Positions 12,000-23,760 of a DNA stretch of 64,000 bases are shown piece after piece (the stretch's first letter is position 1; the number at the start of each line of letters is the position of its first letter). The stretch lies in the NCBI GenBank assembly GCA_016165875.1, contig JABBOT010000004.1:1674001-1738000 (forward strand). The letters run 5' to 3'. Below the pieces are notes generated by a model. The model was not told the origin of the DNA. It ran no database searches and worked only from the letters and a program-made list of their open reading frames with translations. The translations under genes were made by a program, and so were the position numbers. Source of the stretch: Acanthopleura granulata (Eukaryota; Mollusca; Polyplacophora; Chitonida; Chitonidae).

Positions 12000-14900
12000 G
12001 GCTAACTGTACATCCATACACAAAAATACACCAAACTCATCATGTTATTATCAATTCTGTCCAAGATTTATTACTAACATGGACACAGATGAACACTCAT
12101 CTCTTGTAGGCAGCACTTGTGATATCCCACAGGCTAGTCATTACAATAGAAAATGTACACACAAAAACAATCATTGCCTGTAACAATTGTTTGCAAGGGT
12201 AACACCATATTTCTTCAAGGTACAGTATTCATGTCAGTAACAGAGCCCTCCTTTATTTGTAATGTATGGAGATGTCATTCTTTGTAAATTTCAGTTTTAA
12301 TTAAAACTTTGAATAGGGGCAACCTATTAAATGCAGACATCAAAAGATTTAAATTTCTGGATTACTTCACATGAATGTTACATGTACTTAAACAACTTCA
12401 TAACACACGATTCAGAACTGCCATGCAGGGGGCAGATCTAGTGATAATGCAGTGTAGCACAACTTTCATGTACCTGCAACTAAAACTGACAATCACTAAA
12501 AATGCCAATGCAAGAGAATCGTAAGTAAGCTTATTATGCATTACACAGATGGATATAAAAAATTCCATGAATAAATATGTATTTAGAGATCTTTAACGCC
12601 ATCCAATGAACACAAGAAAATTACAGACAAGTCGCATATGTACATTTTGGAGACGTCTACACCTACCATACATAAGCAAATAAAGATATTTTTACAAGTA
12701 GGATCCATATGTATGAGAATTTAAATAGGACAACATGTATTAAGTTTGTGAATTAAGTTTGACAGCAAAACACATGGATGGGTTTGTGAAATGAGAAACA
12801 AAAATTAGTCTATTGTCACAAACAGGAAAGGAAAGACCATTTTGCAACATCAGGTGAACAGACAAAATGGCAATCTTTTGCCGAAAAGTATTAACTTTTG
12901 TTATTAGGTTATGTTTGAGCTCTTTTAATTTCAATTTCACTTGTGTACTTTATATAAAATACATACATACACAATTTTCCATCAGAGTAGATGTATGCAG
13001 AGGACAGGAAAAATTCCTGGAAAATAGGAAATGCATTATAATCCAATAAGATGGTTGACATCTTGAGATGGTTTTCTCAGTAAACAACTTAAAAATGCAC
13101 CATGTCCAAACCTGTTGTCCACACTCCTAAAACCTTACACATCACCAGACAGCACTGTTAACTGACATAGCCTCACATATCTGACATATCAGTGAATTTC
13201 AACTTGTACAAAGCAGCCTAGTTTAAACACAATACCTTTACCCAGAACTTGACTGAGAAGTCTGACTCGATTGAACTCCAAGGGAAGTAAAAATGTTTGA
13301 AAACTGCCAAAAACACCTTTTCATGCAAGTACATATATAAAATGGATTTTGCTGGCTGCCAATCTCTTCCACACCAAGTTAAAGTCTGACATAAAGCGAT
13401 TTATCACAAGCTGTGTAGAGCTAACCCTTCTGAAGCAGGGTGTTTTCTGCATGATTGCGGTCCCCTTTTCTGCTACTGCTACGCATAAATGACATGATGC
13501 CTGCCCTTGTCAGACATTGTTAAACTATTGTTCAAAGTTGAAAAAAGGAAGCTTTAATACAAACATATAGAAATATTATAAAAATATTTCAAGACACATT
13601 ATTGTGATATGTACTTTACTGCTCCCATATAGTCCCATACACAATGTTTTGTGTCAGATTAAAAAAAAAAGTAAAGAGTTACTTCCCTTGTTACATTTTT
13701 TCTTGTGGATCGTTCCCCATGTGTCATCAATAAATAACTTAGAATCTAACAAAACCTAAATATAATCCTTCTGATCAATCACCATAATCCAAAATTTCTA
13801 AGATCTTGATTCAGATATTCAGACAGCCAATAAGGAATACGGACTTAATGTTATGATTGAATAATCTTCCTTTTCATCATGTGTTCAGTCTGTTTAATGA
13901 TGTAAATGAAGTGAAAAGAGAAAATTACTTCTTAGTAACTGTTTCACAAGATTTAGACAGGGATGAAAACCTTCAAGGCTTTAGACCCCACTGTTCTCCT
14001 AGAGTAAGTTACCAATTAAGTCAAGCATAAGATATGAGCCTATGTTTTGGTTCATAAGTTTGGTATACATCACAATATTTTACACCTTGGCACCCATCTT
14101 CAAATGATTTCTTCATACAGAGAAGCTGTAATATTTGTAGTTTGCCATGTACACCTAGTGCATTTTCCAATCATTCACCAAATAAATTGTACCCAGATCT
14201 TTACCAATAGGACACTATAATGCTTCGCCTAAAATGTACAATTTAGAACAATATTTTAAAGCTTTGGTTCATCCGTTTCTCTAATATTTTCAAACACTTA
14301 CACCATCAATTAACCTCAGCTCATTAGAATTATCAATTATTCATTTGCACATTAAATACATAAATTATAACTTTACCCTTATACAAGGCTACAGTAGCTC
14401 TCAAATGAATGTAAACAAAACATGACTGACATTAGTAAATGCACATCCATACATCTACAGAAATATTTAATGAATAGAGTAGAGGTTACACTGCCATTCA
14501 GAACATGCCTTTGGAAATATTTCCGGTCATCTTTAAGATACAGACCTAATTCCTCTCTCTGCTGACAAAGATCAGCAGCTGGTCACAAAAGTAACTTAAA
14601 GTCACTACAGATCTCCAAATATCAACACACATCTTTATCCTTCTGTTTTCAGTTTCCACATGTCGCCAAAAGGGAACTACCATATTTTCGCCTAAAGTGT
14701 GATTGATTCATCCACATTCAAAGGGCTACTTGAGATTTTTTTTATTATGACTTAAAAATAAGTGTTGGCATAAAGTGTATCATTCATTCTATGGTATTTA
14801 TGTGCTTCTGAAAGTGCATGTTTTACAGACTAAACTTTTGGTGAAATACAGTATTCTGCAGCTGGATAAAATTAATGAGGACATCAATCTTATGATAACT

Positions 14901-15293
14901 CTTTCCATTCACTACAATGAATCATCAAACAAAAGTTACTAGCTACTTTGAGTGGCTGACTGTACATGTAGCTCTACATGTAGCTGGACATCCAATGGAT
15001 TTCAACACTCCTTCCCACAGACGGTAGTACAGGCAGGTTTGGGGGAGTGACAATCACAAATTGTGTATGCCCCAGATTTCAGTTCCCAATAACACTTACC
15101 CATACATGTATAAACATACATTTATGACACAATATATTGAACATGTAGGTGTAGCATCTCCATCTATCCAGAAGAAAATGTCTTGGTGTCCCTGGACCTA
15201 TGGAGCCCTCACAGGGCAACACACTGGCCATCAGAGGGGTGTCAGGCTATGGTCCCTAGGACTGAAAGTCTCTCGCTGGCCCTGTACGCCTAG
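12000..15293 (-). other. Probable long 3' UTR of TAX1BP3 / intergenic
   Basis: About 3.3 kb, T-rich on the minus strand, with no exon and few repeats, directly after the TAX1BP3 stop. Minus-strand AATAAA signals lie at 12252-12257 and 12067-12072. A long 3' UTR would fit, but no transcript evidence is available here. Confidence 0.4.
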
Positions 15294-15479
15294 TCAGTAC
15301 TGCCTCTGGTACTGAGGCTGGGGCGAGTACTGCTGTTCGTAAGCCTGGAACTGGGGTTGAGCACCTTTCTGTAGCTGGGGCACCCCAGGACGATGCACCA
15401 ACATATTGAGGACAGGTTTGCGCTGGATATAATCCACAGCTTTTTTGTGGGTGACCACTGTCATATCATGGCCGTTCAC
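15294..15479 (-). CDS. TAX1BP3: TAX1BP3 coding exon 4 (terminal)
   Basis: Acceptor TTTTTTGCAG, VNGHDMTVVTHKKAVDYIQ, then the Gln/Tyr-rich tail and TGA at 15294-15296. Confidence 0.92.
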   Translation of the reverse strand: MNGHDMTVVTHKKAVDYIQRKPVLNMLVHRPGVPQLQKGAQPQFQAYEQQYSPQPQYQRQY

Positions 15480-18400
15480 CTGCAAAAAACAACTAAGACA
15501 CATGTACCTGTGTCAATTCTATGTTGAAATGCAATCCTGAAAATAGGTGCCTAATATATCTGAATACACCCCTGTGGTGAAAGTGGCATGCTCCAAGAGA
15601 CCTTGTTCAGTAATAAATAACATGAACAACATGGTCATACCACTTTTTCCAAAAATGTCAGGCACCTATTTGCAGGCTTGAAATGTCACATTAAATGATG
15701 TGTCATTATTATACCTCGTGAGTTTTTCTGACACTAATTGAATAATTTTTCATCTGCTTGATAAATGCAATATAGCACGCTAAACTATGTTAATCATGCT
15801 TATTTTTGGCTGCGCCTTTTGTTATCCTCCCTTGTATTCTATGACAAATACCGTCTGCTTCAATCAGTGTGATATGTACATTCTGTCTGGTGAATAAAGC
15901 ACAAGGAAAGTCAACACATCATCACATCTAAGATCACGTATCATCATAATAAAGATTTATTGCATGTGTAGAACATCAAGATTTGTCGGCTAGAGACAGC
16001 TGATGTAAATGAGGCAGCTCAAGAATATTTGATCAGTAACAGGCATCTGCAGAAATACAGAACTTTTTTCCTTCAGAATATATAATTTCATTTATAATTA
16101 AATATTTGCAAGCACTTATCTTCTTAAGGTGAAAAAGCTGTACAAGCGTGGTATCCTATATGTATGTATGTATATAAATAATACATATGTATATACGTAT
16201 ACAAGTATATGCCCACATGAATAGACATATATTCAAATGAAGTGTAGTATTTATTGCTACAAGGTGTTCAAAGCCTTTTGCTTAAAGCTCATATTTAGCC
16301 ATTCAATGGTGAACGAACTCCTGGAGAAATTATGCCTCAACACCTGAGTTTTCTTTCCTTTGAATCTGATATTCAGATGTGAATCGTAGGATTACCTGTA
16401 AAAGTTTATCATGCACCTGTAGGCCACACAAGGCCGCTGGTCCATTTTCATGGATATACGTCACATATATGCCCTGAAAAATACAACATATACAATAGGT
16501 ATTAGAATGACAGCTCAGATATCAATAAAGTGGTACAGATACCTGCCCATTCTATTGCACAGCGAGTACTTTACAATCCATTGTTGAAAAGAAAATTTTC
16601 CCAGAACTTCAGTGTAATAAACATTTCTCAGTATAGAAATGCTCACTTACTTTACTGTGCACATGGTATATCCAATCTTCTGTTCATAGTAAGTGAGTAT
16701 TTTTATGCTGAGAGATGTTTATTACATTGAAGTTCTGGGAAAAAAACAACACTTTTCAACAATATTTTTCTTCATTTTCTAAAATGAAAGAAATTCTCTC
16801 TCCATAAGGTTACTAGTATAATATAGTGCATGTACCCTGAGGTCTTCCCATTTCCTCACATCACAATGCTGGCTGCTGTTCTATATTATAATATATTTGA
16901 TTACTGCATAAAACTCCAAATAAATAAATATTCAATGCACCTTAAACTTCATATGTCAATTTGATACAAATAAATATACATGTGTCTATGCGCCATTTCA
17001 GTACGTTTCCTTCAATTAGTAGTAATCAACCTTACTGTTGGCAATATTTGTTATTGAAACAGCAAAACTCTAGCCTTATTGTAATTGTTCAATCTTTTCA
17101 CATGTTTACAAGGTGTTTATTCATGCATATTCTGAAGACATGTTTCTGTGTTAACTGATAAAATTATACTTTCTGTGCAGCCCTAAAATTGGCCAATCCA
17201 ACCAATGAAGGCTTGTCTCCCAAATCAAATTAAAAATGTGGGTAAATTACATGGAAAATTGCTCTTTCATATGCGAAAAGGTTGAGGAATTAGGGTAAAT
17301 GATTTCAGTCACTGTATTGAATGACCACAGGAGTCAGTATACATGGTAATGTATGTTATGTAAAAGTACACCCTTAATTTCCCTGTCCTGCAGGCTCTTA
17401 CCTTGTAAAGGTACCCTGGGGACTTTTGCTCTTACCTCGTCAGGGTAAACCTGGGGACTTCGCTCTTACCTTGTCAGGGTAAACCTGGGGACTTTTTGTT
17501 CTTACCTTGTCAGGGTACCCCTGGGGACTTTTCGAATTGTCCTGATCAATTCCTCCTCCTATCCTAAAGCCACAGACACACTTGGGTTTGCCATCAGGCC
17601 CTAGAATGGGCTGTCCCTGCTCGTCCCGCTGAGGTTCCTTATGTAGAACTATGGGAATCTGCAAATCATAAAGTTCAACATCAATTAATACATGTAGCTT
17701 GAGTGTTGTCATCATTTGAACTTTAAAAATGGTACTTCATGCTTCTTCGCTTGGCGCTTAGTACTGAGAGGTTAGAACAAGGAAACAGGACTGGTCAGCC
17801 CGGTATCAGTATCATGTGACTGGATGGGGGGGGTCATGTCCCATGTCTTTGGCATGATGTTCCAGTGGCGGCAGCTCTTTGGAGCCATGGACCTGCCCTG
17901 CCACAAGACGACACAGTATATTTACATTCTAAAAACTCCAAGTCTTATTACTGAAAAATTGTTGACATTGACCCCAAACATACATACATCACCATTTGAC
18001 TATTATAATCACATGGAAATGTTTTGCGGCCCAAAGTCATGGTCCAATCTTCAAAACTGCCCTATCTCTGAGGACTTGGTAAGTGGTCCTACATGAAGTT
18101 TAATGGCCTCGGTCAGCGACGGAAAATCACAAATGTGGTAAGGTTTCCCATCGGTATACTAACTTTACGAGGTTGGAAAACTGAACCATACAGTAACTAA
18201 CATTTTATTACCTTTGTTTTGTTCTGTTTTCTGAATCACTGGCTATGACATCAACAACAAGGTCCCTTGAATTAATGACAATGTCTTGATCAATACCATA
18301 CTCTTGTAGGAAATTAGCTACATGTACATGCATGTGCTTGATTCTAGGTTTGGTGGTGGTGTTCATTTTTCTTTTTTAAAGCAAAGGTTGTCCTGGTTCA

Positions 18401-18761
18401 GAGTAGAAGCACTGATAAGTTTAATCATAATGTACAATTAACCCAGATTCCCCATTTAACTATGGGACAGCTTGATGGCATACTGGCAATACTGTTTTTA
18501 AGTGATGACAGCATTCACATGTATGCATGAACAATTATCTCATATATGACAAGCATTAATCATCGATGTTCTCACACATATGGCTTACGATTCCCAAAAA
18601 TATATTTCTAGAGGCAAAGAAATGTCATAATATATTACCTTGGGATAGAAACTTACATTTTCCCAGTAGGGTATCACTCTTCCTTCTACACAAAACCCTA
18701 AACATCTTTCTCAGGTAAATAAAACTCTCAAAATCATGGGCAAAATTTTAGGTCATTACCC

Positions 18762-18796
<35 letters not shown>

Positions 18797-21700
18797 TGTA
18801 TTCAATGTGGTAATCTATCTGTCCCAATACACTGTGTCATTGAATAAGATGAAGCAGGTTGTCAATCCAACTTACAAGTAAATGAATCATGCACATAGCC
18901 ACAGTCACTATGTACTTCTAACGGGTGTCTAATTCAACATGCGACACATTTACACATCACATACACGTAATATGCGCTGCACTTTTGTTCATTAAACCAC
19001 CAGTGAGGTAAAAACAATTTATGGAGTTTCATCACTTTAATTTTAAACATTTTAAAGGTTTGGCTACAAAAATATCTTTGACATTTTTGACAACTGTAAG
19101 CATTAAACAGAATAAGAGATGAAATTATTGACATAATACATGCAGATATACATGTGCATGCAAGTCTAGCAGAAGGTTTTCTACTACCACCATGTACATG
19201 TAAAATGTACACCCCTAAAGTAATTTATTCACCATAGCAATATTTGCATAAGCTTATATTGTACATAAAAATATTGTACATTATATTGTAAGTTCAGAAA
19301 TACAAGTATATTGACAAAAAGGCAAATTAGGCCCTTCCTAAACGGACCTTCGTTGGGCCTAATCCCACCTACCCTTCAAACAAGGGCCCTATTCAGAAGT
19401 TTTATTGGTGTTTTGATAAAAACCATTTCTTTATTTCTCTCTCCATGTTAATTTCTTTAAAATCCATATCTTTTTCAAGAGACAGAATAAACAAAAAGAA
19501 CTCCCTACTAACCAACCCTATCTTTTCTCATATGGTCAGGTTATGTCCAACACACAGTTTTTTAAGGATGGCCTTATTGAAAACTTCACTAACTTCAGTT
19601 CAGGGACGTACTCTAAATCATGTCAAGTGATGATCCCTTGACCAGTGAAGTGACTTGTCCAGATCCACAGTCCACTGGTTTCGCTGCGGCTTTTATACAT
19701 ATACATGCAACTTATGAGGCCTGTCATAAACTGTTAGTTACATAGTTAATGAGTGACAGGACATGAAAACATATGGGGTCTGTCAGAAATTCTTATATTG
19801 GGCGATGTATCATGTGTGCCCAATAATATTAGAGTTACTGACCCCACATACTTTCATATCCTATCAATCAGCCTCCGAGTAACAAATTTATTCCCCTGAA
19901 GACCCTCAATAATAGACTGAAATCTGTTTGTTGAAAAACAACAGAAGCTTCAACATTAATTTCCTTTCACACAGTGGAGCACAGAATTACCAAACTGCGA
20001 TCTGGGAATTGTAACATCATAACATTTGTTAGAGTGTGTAGTCAAAAGTCCTTTGTGATGCTGAACCCTCATTGTAATATCATATCATAACTGCTACATC
20101 TTGGCATTTTCCCTTGAGTTATCTGATGGACATAACATCAGCTGCACGACTCAGAAATATATACGTCTCCCATGTGACAATTACTGTCCAGTGAAAACAG
20201 AGGATTTTGTCTGATGTGGGAAAATATTCCAGACATCTGACTGGTCAATCCGCCTTGAATATACTACCACATTCTCCAAACAGGCAAAGGAATAGAGCCT
20301 CAAGCATGGGATATTTTTTCTGTATACCTACGCAGTTAGGTACATGTATGTACATGTATGCGTCCACAACAATGGACAAGTCAGTAAATTTTCATACCAT
20401 TATTTTCAAAAGTGTTCTGACTAATGATTCAGCAGATAACAACAACGACAACATGTGAAAAAGATTTTCATAACATCATTTTGAGATAGCTAAATAATAC
20501 ACCCAAGCATAATGAATCGAAAATGACTACCTACGAGTTCACCTAAGACATTTATGTTCTCTCTGCAGAGTCAAAGCTCCCAGCTAGGCCATGCAGATGC
20601 ATAGGGACAAAGCAGCCCTGAAAACTTGGTGTATGCTGGGTAAAATACTGCCCGTATTAATTCAAGAAAAATGACAGGCAACACTCTTCATCGTCATAAA
20701 TTTGTTATATCTATGTGTTATGTGGGTATACAGCCTGATATTCCATTTCAAAGATCAATATTTCCTCTTGCCCTTCAGGTTTGTGAAAATATTGATTTTC
20801 TCCATGAAACATCAGGACAGATACCTACACAGCAACCGGTATAACTTACAGTAATCTTATCTGGCCAAGACATGAATATAAGATATAAGACAATACAAGA
20901 TATAAACCAGGCTAAACATATTCAGTTTTCTCCACATTCATACAAATTTTTCTGTCAGTGTGCATACGTTTAAGTACATATTTGTACCATAATATATGCA
21001 CACGTACATGTATAACATGAGGCATCTCAATAATGGTACTAAATGAAAACAAGCCTTTCAGCTGACTCCACGAAATATATTGATACCTTTGACAGACACT
21101 GATACGTGGAACAGATTAGTAGAGAAAAAGAGAATAACCTAATCTGTGATGAGATATCTTTGGTCTACATGAAAGGACTTCCAGTGCAGGACTTAAGGGG
21201 CAGTCTGGTTGTACATGAACCCTACAAATAACCAGTATTGATGTGCTAGGCCGCCGCTGTACATGGACGTCAGCCTACTGTGATCATAATTGCATGCTCC
21301 ACGGCCGTCAAAAGAGATCAAAAGAAAAAGCAGGATGGACATTTTCTGAGCATATGTGAGTGCAAGGACATCAAACGCTGGCTCTTGTGCCAAATACCAT
21401 GACAGCTCAGCGGACAGAAAGAAAGTCCTTGATTAATAATCAGTGCCACTAAATCAAAGTACTTTCTACATGAAGTTCAAACAAAAGTCTATGCAGCTTC
21501 TGCCATACATACATAAGCAGGTTCCTACATGTATGCATTTACATTTTCTATTATACTGTATTTCTGCTGGAGACTGGTGAAAATAGTAAACCAAAACAAA
21601 TCAACAAACTCAACTAAATGAGGACACCAAGACTGAACTTCAGTCAAACCTCCCCAAATGAATTCACTCGAAATCAGAATGTAAGACATACGGACTAGCA

Positions 21701-23640
21701 TGAACAAACCACACCAGGCCTGTGAGGAGTCTTTGTGATACGTACATGTAGTTTATGGCAGCAAGGTCCTTCAGCAGAAACTGGCAGGCTCACTTGGTAT
21801 TAAGCCCAACCCAACCTCTAAACCTGGTTCCACTTCAGAGTATTTATTGGGTCTTCCAAACCATTTTTTAAATTATTTTTTATTTTTTTCCCAATGTTAA
21901 TTCCCTTATTCCTATCTACACCACTATTTAATGCACTGGCCAGAATAATATATAAAAAAATTACCCATCAACCTACCTACCTTGTCTAATGTGGTCAGGT
22001 TAATGACTTTTTAGGAACAAAAATATTACAAATAATGTTACATAAAATTAAAAACTGATTTCATTATGCAACATTTTCAGGGGCAAATCAAATGATTCCT
22101 TAATGCAAGACAAAATACAGACATGTTTTTGCAGTACTGTACACATTTCTGAACATATGTATATTATTATAACTGTTCACATGTACTTACATTCAACACA
22201 CCTATTTACTAAACTAGGACTTCTGAAATCTGTAAGATTTCTTTATCTATATTAAAGGATTTTACAGTTTTGCCAACAAAAATTTCTACACTAACTAGGT
22301 ATGTTTTACCATGGCAATGATAAGTCATTCCTAGCAACAACCAGCAGTTGTATAGCCCTTTGGGCTTAGCAGGCAGTCAACTGGCACTACGCAGAATGTG
22401 CATATTAGGGTATCCATGAATGATGCTATCAAAAGGAGGCTTGAGACCAGCTTATGAGATTTACATTGTGAACAACAAGTATTGAACAATTGCCTGATTG
22501 CCTGTTGCCAAGTTCACAAGTCTTGTGTTGAAACTGCACAGAATATAAGCCTAATCAACATTGCAGAAGTCTCTGGAAATCACACTGGTTTTGCACAAGA
22601 CACGGTGGGGGCTCTCACGAACTACCAAGCTTTCACGGAGGTCAACAATGCTGTTGTCGTTGTTGGGCACGAGAGCACCCACTTTGTCTTGTCCAAAACC
22701 AGTGTGATTTTGAGAAACTTTTGCCATGCCGATTCGGCTTATTAGCCAACAGAAACAACATGACTGCTATTATGAACGAAAACCTAACATTTTAAACCAG
22801 AATAATATAAAAACTTATAAATGTATCACCGCATTCACTACAGTGATGTAAATCAGGCAAACTCAACTAAAAAGCTGCATGAACTAAAAAGGTTCTTAAT
22901 CTTATGTGTTAGATGTTTAATAACAATCTGTACTTTATCTTCACTAACCAGCTGGGCACAAAAAATAGGCCTGCTTAAATCTCAAATCTTCTATCTCAAC
23001 CCGTTAAAGACATCTTAAAACACGTCTGCAGTGTTACAGACGTGGGGGCACTCCACAGGCACTTTTAAGATCACAATGTACCTCTAGATTACTAAATTTG
23101 CTGATATTAAAGAAGCTATGGCATGGTGTTATAACCGAAGGGATGCTGTTTTAACCAACGTAATTACTCTAAGTTCAGTAGATGGGCTTCTTTAACTCTG
23201 ACATTTAATCTTTTCACTGATAAATAATTACAACTGTCAGAATTTTAAAAATAATGATTCCATTATTCTACGATAACAACTTTATCGAATGCCCTCAGAC
23301 TTGTTTTCGGTACTGTTTTTAGACCGACCACGCCCTGTGGGCTTTATGTAGAGCAAGCCAGCGGTCATATTGACTTGTATGACACCAACATCACCTGTCA
23401 AACTGACACTGTCAACGTTTCCCACGAGAAGTCAAGTCGACCAGAGTCGATAGCTTCACACCGACTTGGCCTCCACGCCAAACATTCGGTCCAAATGACT
23501 GTTTATTTGTAGGCCTAAATAGCACCGGGGCAATGCTTCGTTCTTTCAGATGAAATCCGAACTGCCCAGAACGTCAGATAAAAGCCAGCAATACTTACAC
23601 TGAAGCACTCCAATGGATCTCCAGCTGTATGGCCCGCCAT
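15294..23640 (-). CDS. TAX1BP3: TAX1BP3 / TIP-1: single-PDZ-domain protein (4 exons, 152 aa)
   Basis: Exons 23599-23640, 17506-17658, 16396-16473 and 15294-15479 (transcribed right to left) are all phase 0 and give 152 residues. The protein is essentially one PDZ domain. The carboxylate-binding loop is CGFRIGGGIDQD (residues 43-54), matching the GFSIGGGIDQD of vertebrate TIP-1. Then come GIYVTYIHENGPA and GLQVHDKLLQVNG. The helix-B segment VVTHKKA puts His at residue 102, typical of class I PDZ domains. TIP-1 proteins bind C-terminal motifs of beta-catenin, Kir2.3, rhotekin and others and act as competitors because they have no other domain. Two differences from the human protein are an insertion before the loop (residues 21-40, rich in Gln, Pro and Gly) and a Gln/Tyr-rich C-terminal tail (QAYEQQYSPQPQYQRQY). 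Exon 2 ends in a remarkable tandem array of splice donors. The gene is head-to-head with NDC1. Confidence 0.92.
15480..16395 (-). other. TAX1BP3 intron 3
   Basis: Contains AT-rich simple sequence (TATGTATGTATGTATA) near 16160-16210; no other element recognised. Confidence 0.6.
16396..16473 (-). CDS. TAX1BP3: TAX1BP3 coding exon 3
   Basis: Acceptor GTATTTTTCAG, 26 codons (GIYVTYIHENGPA then ALCGLQVHDKLLQ), donor CAG|GTAATC. Confidence 0.92.
16581..16762. repeat. Long inverted repeat (foldback element) in TAX1BP3 intron 2
   Basis: Arms at 16581-16651 and 16688-16762 are near-perfect reverse complements. The left arm runs TTGTTGAAAAG through CCCAGAACTTCAGTGTAATA to GCTCACTTACT; the right arm mirrors it from AGTAAGTGAG to CTTTTCAACAA. 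The spacer is about 36 bp. It is consistent with a small foldback MITE. Confidence 0.85.
16835..16932 (+). mobile_element. SINE family A 3' fragment
   Basis: Body and tail remnant: TTTCCTCACATCACAATGCTGG then CTGCATAAAACTCCAAATAAATAAAT. It is antisense to TAX1BP3. Confidence 0.6.
17397..17540 (-). repeat. TAX1BP3: Four tandem copies of the TAX1BP3 exon 2 end and its 5' splice site
   Basis: On the minus strand a 34-36 bp unit (AGTCCCCAGG-TACCCTGACAAG, GTAAGA) repeats four times. GTAAG donors start at 17505, 17469, 17435 and 17401. The first gives the canonical protein. The second adds 36 nt (VRTKSPQVYPDK) in frame. The third and fourth run into a TGA at 17440-17442. Confidence 0.9.
17506..17658 (-). 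CDS. TAX1BP3: TAX1BP3 coding exon 2
   Basis: Acceptor TATGATTTGCAG, 51 codons, first usable donor GACAAG|GTAAGA at 17505. It carries the PDZ carboxylate-binding loop. Three further copies of the exon end plus donor follow within 104 bp. Confidence 0.9.
17720..17990 (+). mobile_element. Dispersed repeat, family B
   Basis: Block-by-block match to 940-1210 (CTTTAAAAATGGT, TTGGCGCTTAGTACTGAGAGG, GGCATGATGTTCCAGTGGCGG), ending AAACATACATACATCA. It lies in TAX1BP3 intron 1. Confidence 0.65.
18590..18765 (+). repeat. Dispersed repeat family C
   Basis: Blocks TTTCTAGAGGCAAAGAAATG, TCCCAGTAGGGTATCACTC and AATTTTAGGTCATTA match 2516-2850 and 6685-6880. Confidence 0.6.
18762..18797. repeat. (TA)n(CA)n microsatellite
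   Basis: Uninterrupted TATATATATATA followed by CACACACACACACACA. Confidence 0.9.
19360..19555 (+). repeat. Dispersed repeat pair, copy 1
   Basis: Shares with about 21790-22010 the order: TTCAGAAGTTTTATTGG / TTCAGAGTATTTATTGG, CCATTTCTTTATTTCTC, ATGTTAATT, CAGAATAA, ACCAACCCTATC / ACCTACCTACC, and TGGTCAGGTTA. Confidence 0.45.
21790..22010 (+). repeat. Dispersed repeat pair, copy 2
   Basis: See 19360-19555. Both copies are in the same orientation within TAX1BP3 intron 1. Confidence 0.45.
22541..22744. mobile_element. Foldback MITE-like element (family G)
   Basis: Arms 22541-22624 and 22662-22744 are imperfect reverse complements. The core AAATCACACTGGTTTTGCAC is mirrored by CAAAACCAGTGTGATTTT, with GTGGG-GCTCTC blocks inside. 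The GTTTTGG-ACAAG-AGTGGGTGCTCTCG segment recurs at 47815-47850. Confidence 0.75.
23599..23640 (-). CDS. TAX1BP3: TAX1BP3 coding exon 1
   Basis: Encodes MAGHTAGDPLECFS, phase 0, with donor AGT|GTAAGT. The ATG is embedded in AAAGATGGCGGGC, a YY1-type element that often marks start codons of constitutive genes. Confidence 0.85.
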
Positions 23641-23760
23641 CTTTGATGCCTATAGTCAGTGCCGAATGTAGATCAACATTATATTAAGGCTGGTTTATAT
23701 CACGTGACTTTTCATCTAAGCGATTGGCCAATAAGGTGCCATTCCCGCCATTTTTAGCAG
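23632..23760 (-). promoter_or_regulatory. TAX1BP3 core promoter, possibly shared with NDC1
   Basis: Within 120 bp of the TAX1BP3 ATG there are an E-box TCACGTGA (23700-23707), an overlapping double CCAAT palindrome ATTGGCCAAT (23723-23732), an E2F-like TTCCCGCCA (23742-23750) and the YY1-type AAGATGGCGGGC over the start codon. No TATA box is seen. The arrangement suits a housekeeping promoter. Confidence 0.5.

Larger units (their letters stand above)
4627..12000. other. Gene-poor T-rich region downstream of the secreted gene
   Basis: No coding exon is supported. It contains the 94-bp array, poly-T at about 5796-5813, a family C relative at 6685-6880, SINE fragments at 7001-7090, 11160-11305 and 11592-11737, and two AATAAA signals near 10.7-10.9 kb. 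Part may be a long 3' UTR of the secreted gene, converging on TAX1BP3. Confidence 0.5.
17659..23598 (-). other. TAX1BP3 intron 1 (about 5.9 kb)
   Basis: Carries repeats: family B at 17720-17990, family C at 18590-18765, a TA/CA microsatellite, the paired repeat at 19360-19555 and 21790-22010, and the foldback element at 22541-22744. No exon was recognised in the rest. Confidence 0.6.
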
